From Rehmannia glutinosa (lineage: Eukaryota > Streptophyta > Magnoliopsida > Lamiales > Orobanchaceae): a stretch of DNA of 64,000 bases. The position numbers and the translations under genes were made by a program. The DNA is taken from positions 62,001 through 126,000 of the forward strand of contig JABTTQ020003469.1 of assembly GCA_016081115.2 (NCBI GenBank), in the 5' to 3' direction. The notes beneath the pieces are model-generated. The model saw nothing but the letters and a program-made list of their open reading frames with translations, was not told the DNA's origin and ran no database searches. Every line of letters starts with the position of its first letter. The stretch's first letter is position 1. Positions 55,330 through 64,000 of the stretch are shown piece after piece.

Positions 55330-58300
55330 AACACTTCATCTCCTTCATTGTCTCCTTCTTTCATCTTGATCAAGATCTTCTTTCTTCTTCTTCTTCTCGT
55401 CATCACCGCTTCTTTTTCTTCTCATATGCCTTCCCTGGCGCCTTCATCTATTCTTATTCTTTCCTGTCTCTCCGCCATAGCCGAGTTTGTCTTTTGTTTT
55501 CTTCTTATATTCTTTTTGCATACTCGGCGTTAGTTTTAGCCACTCGCAAATTTGCCACTTGGTCAAGCCCATCCCCAAAGAGATCCCTCCTTTCTTCCCC
55601 GGATCTACGTATTCAATGTTCTTGGCGGAGGCCAGGTCTCCAAGCTTCTTCCTCCATCGCCGCTTCTTCCTCTACCTCTCGGGCGTATCATCAGATCGAG
55701 TCTTCTTCTTTCCCGGTGAGTGCCCGGCGGAGTGACCAGCAGATGATCGCGGTTGTCTCACATGTCGCCTTCTTCACATAATGTGAGACCCTTTTCCCAA
55801 GACAGTCCCAAGCTTGAGCCATGGACATATTTGCAAAGTATCCCTCAGTTCGAGCGTTTTGAATTCATCGATCGAACGTGGCTCTGTCCCGACATCCGAG
55901 ATGGCATAGGTGTCTCTGTCCAATCGGAATGCCTCCATGTTCTTTCAAGATGTTCATCACTCGCATCCATTCTTCCTTCCACTTTCTTCATCCTCGCTTC
56001 AATTGATTTTTCTCTTCTCACCATAGATACAAAGAGTGTTGGAGTGGCGAGTCACCGAGTTTGCCGCTTATAATGTCACCGTGATGAGGACCTTGTTGGG
56101 GGTTTGTGCAATCATCAATGTCACATCCGTTGATCCTTCCCCCTCAACATTTTTTCCTTTCTTCTCATTTCAAGACTTCCTCATTTGATTTTCCGAGTCA
56201 TTTGCTCCTTTCTTTTCGGCTTGATTTTTGTTTTTTAAGGTATTCTCTTCCCCTTTTTGGCATCATCAAAGGATAGAGGAACCCCAGGAACATATCTTTG
56301 GCAAGCATGAAGTCGAGTCTTCTCGATGGTTGAGTTTCGCTTCAAGTCTGCTGCGTTGTATGCAAAGACGGAATTCAGATCTAGTAGCGTTGGATTCTCT
56401 TTGAAATCGCTTCATCTCACCATGAGAAGGCTGAATTTTCTTGTCATGTGTTCTTCCAAACGTAGATCATGTGTATGTTGTTCACGCAGCTAGCCTTGAT
56501 CTCGGCGGTGTGAGCTTCATGCATATGCTCAATGTGCTCTCTCACTTTGTCTTTGCATCAGTATTTTCAGCTCTCCACACCAGCAGACTTATTGAACAAT
56601 TGTGCGAAGTATCTCAATTGTTCCACACGCATTGTTCTTCTTTGTTGCCACCATTCCCCTTTATCCGAATGCCTCTTAAAATCGTAAGGGTGGCATCTCT
56701 CGTTGTCCAATCGCATGTCCAAAGAGGCCGATGCCTCTCCATCCTTTCAATCTCAAAGAAAGAGTGCCTTGAACACTTCTCGAGCTTCTTTGATTCTTCG
56801 GTGATGGCCATACAACATCAAGTCATAATTCGGCATTTGGAACAATGGTGTCTCATTGGAAGAACAGGAGCTGGTTTGTAATAGCGTGCTTGTTCGCTTT
56901 TCGATTCTTCGTGGAGTTCGTATCTCCAAAGGAGAAAGGGAAAGATTCTACAAAAGAATCATCACCGCCAACCGGGATCTGTTCGATGATGAGCGGTGCG
57001 CGTGAAGTTCTTTTTGGGAATCGATCTGCTGCAGCTTGAGGAGCCTGTGCGAGAGTACGTTGTTCATTTGGGTTCTGTTGTGGAGTAGACATTTGGCCGA
57101 GCCTCATTTGTCTTAACCTTCGTTGGTCTCACCGGTGATTTCTCCATTTCGAGTAGATGGTCCTCGGCCTTATCGAGCGTCATCGGACGATGATGAGATT
57201 TCCATAGGTGGCTCATCATCAAAATTAAAGGTTTGACGAGTAGTCTTGGGATCGACTTGCTCGTGCTTGGAAAATCCGCACTGAGTCTTTTGGATTTGTC
57301 ATGGGGGACGACTACCTTCTTCTTCGCCTTCCGATCCCGGAAAAGTAACATCGGGGTTGTCCGGGAGTCATGAAGTGCACCGATCTCCTTCTCGGATGGG
57401 TCGATGATACCAGGAGGATGTTCTCTACTTGGTTGTGTTACCCCGGGAAGTCTCAACCTCCCGTGGGCCTTCATTTCCTCCAATAGTCTCTCTGCTGCGA
57501 GGCTCGTCCTCCCTTTCGACGGTGTCGGTATCTTAGGGTCTTCTACAATGGCATCCATTGGAGTCTCAACCCCATGGATTGCACTTTCTTCGCCCAGTGT
57601 TAACTCCTGGGGCTATTCCTTCCTCAGGTGTGCCTCATTGCATCGCCATTGGTGTCATTAGCCTTCAGAGCGCTTGTCACCTCGGTGAGACAGTCTCAAT
57701 CGCCTCGAGCTTCGTTGATGGCAACTTGTCGTTTTCTTGTGTGTGAGTTTTCTCTACTTCGCCTCCCGCATTCTTTGTGGAGTCATCTGCAGATCCTCCG
57801 ACCTTGCCTTGCCGGTGGAGGAGTTTCCCCTCACGGGGCGCACACGGTGAGTGACTTGAATGGGGTCACTCGTCTCCAAGCTCCCGGATGTTCCGATTGA
57901 TTGCTCGGCCGTTGGGGCGGTGGTAGCACACCTTCAATAGGGGTTGGCTCGATGGGGTCCCCACTATCCCGATTTTTTCGCCATCTCCTTATCGCTTTTT
58001 TCTCGAGTGAGGGGGAAGTGGTAGAAGAACAACAATGGCTATTTTCGAACCACTCCCATTGGATCGATTTCATTTGTGATCCGGAGGACTCTCCTGGTCC
58101 CTCCATTAATCGTTGCTCGTGAAGGATTCTTGATTTGCAATGCTTGCTGCATTTGCAACTCTTTTCCGTGGCGGCAGATTCTCTGGTTCCTCGTCACTTT
58201 CGGAGAAGACATCAAGGAGAGGATGTGTGTGTTCGTGGTGCGGAGATAGGGCGGATGCTTGCCTTCTCTCGTGCTTCGGCTTCTTGACTTGTTTTTTCTC

Positions 58301-59828
58301 TCCTTGTCCTTGTAGATCTGCAGAATGTCGATGCAGTTGTCTTCATCCGGAGTGGGAGCACAGAGTTAATCAAGGAAATTTAGCAGAGTTCCTCCTCTTC
58401 TTCTATGAACTCGGGCCGTTGGAACTGTTCCTCGACTTGCTCAACTTCCATTTTCTCCACTCATGCGATTTTGGATGTCTAGGTAAGGTGGAGAGAGGAT
58501 CATTACATCACTATCCGCTTGGGTGGTTCTTCTTGTGCCTCAATTTGTGTGAGCTAGCTGATGTGTCTTCGGGTTGCCTCTGCCGATCACCTTGGCAGAC
58601 TTGGCTATTTCATCAATTACATCCGGAGACTCTACTTCTCCGATAGTCTCGGGTATATGTGCTAGTGAGAATCGACTCATTTGGTTTCTCTCGCTCGGAT
58701 CGGTTGCTTGATGAGTCTTCTTCGTCTCTGGTTTGTACTGGGGAATTTCAGTTCGGGCGGTGTCCTCCGAGTCTTGGGCGGTCGGGGGGTGCGGTGTTTG
58801 TTTCTAAGGAGCCGGCCGTCTTGGCTTGTCGATTCTCCTCATTTTGACGATCGGAGAAGGTATTTGTGAGTCCTTCTCGACCGCCGCTGCAGGGCGGGTG
58901 ACACTAGTGCTGGGCAGTGACTCACTGCTGCAGGGCAGGAGCATGTTTGGTTTTCTTTGTCTGCAGGGGGCAGCGATCTTCTTAATGTTTGCAGGGCAAC
59001 TTTCTTTCGATCGAGAGGGAAGCGATTGTATCTTCGGGTCGGTGATTCCCCCTCATCGTGTCGCCTCTCTTGGCGTAAGCTCGCTTCGAGCACCGGAGAG
59101 ATTAGCTCGAACATCCTCTTGTTAACATGGAAAGCATTTCCATGTCTAAGAGGACTCCTTTCACCTCCAATAGCCGGCCAATCACTAGCCCATATCCAAG
59201 GGATCCTCCAAATGACCCATCTTCTTTGAAGGACTTGTTCCCCACGCTCGGGCAGAAATTGTAGATAAACTCAGCCGCTTTATTTATCTTCTTTTCTCGA
59301 TGATTGCAGCCATCACAATCAACTTTGCCTTTGACATTGGTCAAAGCCGCCAAATTTGATGTCGATACACTTGGCAACTATGTCCAACAATTTGTGATAA
59401 TCCTCCTTCGCAGCAGATCTCTTGTTTTCTTTGTGTATATTATTTTGTCAAAGCAAAGTCGGACTTGGCTATTCTTTCCATCGTCGGCCAAGTTGACATC
59501 AGCTTCCTTAATCTCGGTTGCTCCTTCGCCGGGTAGTGAGCAATATTCACCAAATCCTTGGCGGTGATAGTCACCGCTTCCTCGTGAATGATGACTTGAT
59601 TCCTTCATCGTGAATCTCAGCATTCACGTAGAATTGTGCGACCTCCTCCACATAGGTCATAGGATATTCCAGCGTTAGAAACGGTTTTAGTCCGGTTGTT
59701 TCCAGCTTCTCAGCGATTTTCTTCACCAGGGTGTCGTCGGACCCCTGCTTCACCATTCCGTCGAAATCCACGGTCGAACCGGTGTGGATTTGTTTTCCCA
59801 ACTTGGTAAAGTCATAAGTTGGTGCCAT
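55330..59828 (-). pseudogene. Copia D ORF3 (env-like / plant transposon-type protein), broken
   Basis: On the minus strand an ATG at 59828 opens MAPTYDFTKLGKQIHTGSTV and runs 85 codons with YPMTYVEEVAQFYVNAEI, which reminds me of the YPELV-FY core of the 'putative plant transposon protein' family; this is from memory and unverified. Further open pieces in changing frames follow at 59623-59378, 59377-59102, 59114-58839, 58106-57831, 57558-57064 (Pro/Lys-rich), 57107-56853 and 56811-56614 (charged, helical), ending in a Lys-rich tail near 55700-55330 (KLTPSMQKEYKKKTK). About 4.5 kb in all. No signal peptide or fusion-type segment was recognised, so env is only a positional label. Confidence 0.55.
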
Positions 59829-60362
59829 TTCTCGAGAATAATTTCAAGGAAAAGTTCGTAAATTTGATTTGAAGGTTGATAGGGTTTCGAGAGTATCTTG
59901 TCTTTGCCTTTTGAGAGAAAGAGATTGAACAGCTTTTTAGAAGTGTGAGAGAGAAACGGGCGAAAATGGTTTAAATATGGTTTATGAAAGGGCGTGCAGA
60001 CGGTTTTGAATTGTGATCGAAATCAACGGCTTGATTTCTGACGATATTGAGCGATTCATGTCTCGTATTTAATGCGGCGGCATTTATATCCAATCATAGG
60101 CTTGGTGTGCATTTTTATGTCCGTACACATCATCATTATCCGACGTGTTTCTTAAAACATTCCCGCTTAAGTCAAAACGATGCGTTTTTGTCACTTTGCT
60201 CATAAGTTATTCAACTTATCTCTTAGCCGATTTAACTCGCTTCTCACATTTTTCTTAGTGACTCATTATCACGGTGACTTGGTATAGCCGATTTTCCGAC
60301 ATCTGGTGATTCTTGAGTGATTTTTGTTTTCACTCTTTTTTCCTCCTTTCTGTTCCATTTCT

Positions 60363-61965
60363 TTACTTTGATTCTTCCGTGTCTCGACTTAGCTCAATTA
60401 GCCCCAACTCATGTTTGAGTTCTTCAAATCTTGACTCACATAATGGTTTTGTGAAGATGTCGGCTAGTTGTTTATCGGTTGAGATATATTCCAAGATAAT
60501 GTCCTTCTTTTCAACATGATCTCTTATGAAATGATATCTCGACATCAATATGTTTTGTTCTTGAGTGCAACACAGGATTTTGAGTGATTGCAATGGCACT
60601 TGTGTTATCACACATGATTGGAATTTCTTTTTCTTCAACTTCATAGTCTCTTTCTTTGTCTCATCCATAGGATTTGGGCACAATTTGCCGCAGCTATATG
60701 TATTTCGCCTGTAGAGGTGGCTATTGAGTTTTTTCTTGCTAAACCAGGAAATTAGTCTGTTTCCTAGCATTTGACATGTGCCTGAAGTGCTCTTCTGTCC
60801 ACTCGTGATCCAAAGATAGTCGAGTCCGAATAGCCAATTAGCTTGAATCCACCTTCCTTTGGATACCATAGGCCTACTTCTTGGCTTCCTTTTAAGTATC
60901 TCAATATTCTTTAGTGTCATATGGCTCTCTTTTGGAGCAGATTGAAATCTTGCACATACACCTACAAAGACAAAAGTGATGTCCGGCCGCTGTTTGTAAA
61001 TTGTGAGATAGAGCAATGATCCAATAAGTGCTCGTATCTTGTTTGATCTCTGTGCTTGCCATCGCATCCATGTCCATTTTGGTGATGTGTTCATTGGTAC
61101 TTTTACGGAAGACTTCTCCTCCATACCAAATTTCTTCATTAAATCTCGGTGTATTTTGTTTGACTTATGAAGGTTCCATCCTTGGTTGTTTCACTTGAAG
61201 TCCAGGAAGAATGTCGACTCTCCCATCATGCTCATTTCAAATTTACTTTGCATGAGGTTTGAGAATTTTTTCATGACTCTTTGTTAGTGGATCCAAAAAT
61301 GATGTCATCCACATATATTTGAACAAGCAAAGATACTCTTCTTGTCTTGAATTCTGAAAAGTGTTCTATCTACTTTTCCTTTTGTGAATCCATTTTCATC
61401 GGGAATTGTGACAGGGTATCATACCATGCTCGGGTGCTTGCTTCAATCCATACGGGGCTTTCTTGAGTTTGTATACCTTGTCTCCAAGAGTCTTCGCTCA
61501 AATCCTGGAGGTTGTTCAACATACACTTCTTCTTCTAATAAGCCGTTTAGAAATGCACTTTTTACATCCATTTGATATACAATGAAGTTCTTGTGAGTCG
61601 TGCATAGGCAAGAAACATCCTTATAGCTTCCAATCTTGCTACAGGAGCAAATGTTTCATCAAAATCTATTCCTTCTTCTTGGCAATATCATTTGGCTACC
61701 AATCTTGCTTTGTTTCTTACCACAGATCCTTCCTCGTTCATTTTATTTCGAACACCCATTTGGTTCCAATGACATTTTGATGTATGGGTCTTTGCACTAA
61801 TTCCCATACTTTATTTCTCTCAAAACCGATTGACTCTTCTTGCATAGCTTTGAATCCAATGTGTGTCATCCAATGCTTGTGACACATCTTTGGGCTCAAT
61901 TTGTGAGATGAAGCATGTGAACATGGTTTCTTGTTGAGTTCTAGATCTTGTCTTGACACCTTCTC
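60363..61965 (-). pseudogene. Copia D reverse transcriptase and RNase H, frameshifted
   Basis: Minus strand. RT starts near 61959 with ALDDTHWIQ-like text, FERNKVWELVQRP and IGTKWVF; after shifts the catalytic YVDD is at 61315-61304 (LLVQIYVDDIIFGS when read in frame). The RT/RNase H part (61139-60363) has KKFGMEEKSSVKVPMNTSP, LIGSLLYLT, KSTSGTCQMLGNRLISW, YHFIRDHVEKKDIILEYIST and KQLADIFTKPL, the conserved copia RNase H end, stopping at 60363. Several small deletions lie inside, for example around the TEAEY site, which is not preserved. Orientation and order fix the element as minus strand. Confidence 0.9.
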
Positions 61966-63100
61966 TTATATCTCCAATGACAAGTTCGGTGGATGGTCTC
62001 TCGGCCATCTTACATCGAGTTGGAGTGAGTTAGCTGGGGTTGATCGACTTGATTTGTGTTCTTTGTTATCGACTCTCTCGTAATCACTTACCGCAAATTT
62101 TCCATTTTGTTTTTGAGATTCAACTATCTCATCTTCTTCAATTGATGATTCCGACTTCAAAGATAGGGACTCTTCAAAGATGGTTGGATGATTCACTTAT
62201 CGGTGACTCTTCAATGTCTTCTCCATTTATATTTGGCTCATCGAATACTACATGAATGGATTCTTCCGTAACCATAGTCCTTTTGTTGAGTATTCGTAGG
62301 CTTTGCTTTCATTTGAGTATCCTAAGAAGATACCTTCATCGACCTTTAGCATCAAAACCTTTAGGTTGTCTTTGCCATTGTTGTGGATGAAGCATTTACA
62401 TCCAAATATTCTCGAAATATGCAACATTTGGTTTTCTTCCGGTCCAGATTTCATAGGAGTCTTTGTGTTGTCTATTTATCATACATCTGTTTTGGGTGTA
62501 GCAATTTGTGTTGCAAATTTCACCCCAAAATCTTTTGGTAACTCGTCACCTAACATGGTCCTTGTTGCTTCTTTGAGAGTTCTATTCCTTCTTTCGCAAC
62601 TCCATTCTGCTTTGTGGAGTCCTTGTCGCCGATAGTTCATGGCCAATACCATTCTCAATACAATCTTGAGTTATTATTCCATTGACAAACTCGATTCCTC
62701 TATCCGATCTTATTTTGATAATGGTTTGACTCTTTCTCATTTTGAATCCTTTTCATCATAATTTGTGGTAGTTTTTGTAGAGTTTCTTTCTTCTTACACA
62801 TGAATATTGTCCATGTATATCTTGAGTAGTCATCTACTACCACCAAGGTGTATTTCTTTCCACTTATGTTGGCTGGTTCCCTTTGGGCCAAATAGATCCA
62901 TATGGAGTAGATGCAATATTCTTGTTGAGGATGGGCATGTCTTTTCTTTGAATGACGACTTGATTTGTTTTCCTTCGACATGCGTCACATATACTCTCCT
63001 TCTTGTATCTGAGTTTGGAAGTCCTTCCACAAGATGACTTCTTGCAAGTTTGTTGATCGTTTTGAAATTCGGATGACTCGGCTTTTTGTGCCTGACCTAA
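61966..63100 (-). pseudogene. Copia D integrase, frameshifted
   Basis: Minus strand. The GAG-pre-integrase end (SSFKEKTCPSSTRILHLLH) is followed by the first catalytic Asp in HMDLFGP (about 62905-62885) and VVVDDYSRYTW (about 62840-62805). The DDE core's last Glu region is damaged. The C-terminal part FGCKCFIHNNGK...VDEGIFLGYS is at about 62400-62300, followed by an acidic linker (62196-61966) leading to RT. Confidence 0.85.
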
Positions 63101-63370
63101 CTTGATTCAATTTGTGCTCTTTGCAAGTAGACAGTCTTTGGGTGTTGCGGTTGACCAATCCACTACATACATATTTTTATGTCTACATCCATGCAAAGAC
63201 ACCACTTCATTTGATTCAATGTCTTTGATTTGGCATATGCCCATGTTGAATCCAACATTGTAGCCCTTGTCACAAAGTTGATCGATGCTTAGTAAATTGA
63301 AGTTTAGTCCTTCAACATATGCAACATCGTGATTTCTAAACCATTCCTCTTGATGGATCCAATGCCTCTC

Positions 63371-63610
63371 TTATTTCACCAGAGCTTCATTTCCTCCAAA
63401 TATGACTTTGGCTCCTTTGACTTCCTTGAATTTTTGATTTCTCTTATTTCTGTCATATGTCCGGAATGCGACCACTATCCATGTACCAGGTTCCTTGCAC
63501 TCATTTGTACATTCCTTGAACTCGCAATCAAGGAAATTAAGTTTTAGGTACCCATGCTTGCGGGTCCGAGGGGTTAGAATTATAAGATGATCCAACCAAC
63601 CTATAGCCAA
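63371..63610 (-). pseudogene. Copia D protease region, frameshifted
   Basis: On the minus strand WYMDSG (63488-63471) is the start of the copia aspartic protease active-site segment (usually WYMDSGCSRHMT), with a few bases lost after it, followed by FKEVKGAKVIFGG (about 63425-63390). Confidence 0.75.
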
Positions 63611-63689
63611 ATGATTTGACTCTAAGAGGTTGCCATCTATCGATTGCCATAATCATAATTAATCCTGGCAAATTGCTTGGGAGTCAGGT

Positions 63690-64000
63690 TCATACTGTTT
63701 GTCTCTTTTGTCCGTATGCCCGCATATGTGTTTTAGCAATTGCCTTTCTTGGGTAATTGTGGTGTCTTTGAGTGTAGTGCCTAGGTGCATATATGTGTCT
63801 TTGATGAAAGCTCTTATACTTTTGGAATGGCCTTTGTTGAGTTCTAGGCCTTTGCCATTTGGGCTTATATTCCATAAGTTTATCGATAGTTCACATTATT
63901 CCAATCAGCTTGGCTTGGATATTTTCTACCATTCCCATCATATGTATTTCTTTTATGAGTTTTCTGGGATTTTTGGTAGCTCTGCTTCTTCTTTACAGAG
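63690..64000 (-). pseudogene. Copia D gag C-terminal basic linker (partial)
   Basis: Minus-strand frames here are Lys/Arg/His/Gln-rich (KPKWQRPRTQQRPFQKYKS and similar), as in the linker between zinc knuckle and protease of SIRE-type gag. The knuckle itself is not seen before the window ends. Confidence 0.55.

Larger units (their letters stand above)
53534..64000 (-). mobile_element. Copia D (SIRE-like), minus strand, with long third ORF region; 5' end beyond window
   Basis: On the minus strand the order is gag tail, protease, integrase, RT, RNase H (64000 to 60363), a long ORF3 region (59828 to about 55330), polypurine tract (55065-55080) and 3' LTR (55064-53534). It inserted into the gypsy gag. 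All frames are broken by many indels. An extra ORF between pol and the 3' LTR is the hallmark of SIRE/Maximus-type copia elements, where it is called env-like. The 5' LTR and most of gag lie past 64000. Confidence 0.88.

Noticed and set aside
55291..58869. Many plus-strand open frames of 60-168 codons (for example 56441-56881 and 58140-58646)
   Set aside because: They are shadows of the minus-strand ORF3 region of copia D; they change frame constantly and match no family I know.
55330..59828. Retroviral-type envelope gene
   Set aside because: Position alone suggests 'env-like'. I found no signal peptide, cleavage site or membrane anchor, so a viral envelope is not supported.

Overview
The window is plant nuclear DNA, most likely from a eudicot. 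The evidence is spliced plant-type gene relics (a copper amine oxidase with five exons and GT..AG introns, and an intronless BAHD acyltransferase), plant L1-type LINEs, Ty1/copia and Ty3/gypsy LTR elements with tRNA-Met-type primer sites, and hAT-type miniature elements. I cannot name the species. Nothing looks bacterial, organellar or viral beyond endogenous retroelements, and I see no tRNA, rRNA or CRISPR array.

Layout. 1-4706: 3' part of a decayed LINE (+). 5838-8300: relic LTR of the same family as the copia element at 21 kb, split by an ORF1-only LINE insertion (minus) with a 16-bp target duplication. 8.2-11.7 kb: non-coding, with a hAT-like miniature element (10261-10626) and a near-perfect hairpin (11368-11421). 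11745-20200: copia A, flanked by aatac, with a solo LTR nested inside it. 20740-28371: short LINE-derived element (minus) with a 17-bp target duplication, split by copia C (21263-28047, flanked by caaaa). 28622-33090: copper amine oxidase pseudogene with TIR elements in its introns. 33.2-33.9 kb: degenerate tandem repeats and a LINE 3' end. 33887-42127: hAT-like element split by copia B (34461-42066, flanked by ggatc). 42.1-47.1 kb: AT-rich non-coding DNA with an Ac-type hAT element (44479-45142). 47235-48574: BAHD acyltransferase that is intact except for one missing base. 49198-53533: gypsy element (about 2.9-kb LTR, pre-gag ORF, start of gag). This is cut by copia D on the minus strand, which runs from 53534 past the window end and carries a very long third ORF region between pol and its 3' LTR.

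How the parts relate. The two host genes are unrelated enzymes (amine oxidation and acyl transfer), both broken as written. Everything else is a transposon nest whose order of insertion can be read from the target duplications: copia B is younger than the hAT-like element it splits, copia C is younger than the LINE-derived element, the solo LTR is younger than copia A, and copia D is younger than the gypsy element. Copias A and B are siblings with the same reduced architecture: gag with a tryptophan-rich repeat tail, no integrase, a remnant of reverse transcriptase, and a long non-coding 3' part. They look like a non-autonomous, gag-bearing family.

Many lesions are single-base indels, several in homopolymers. 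Long-read assembly error must therefore be excluded before calling the better-preserved genes dead.
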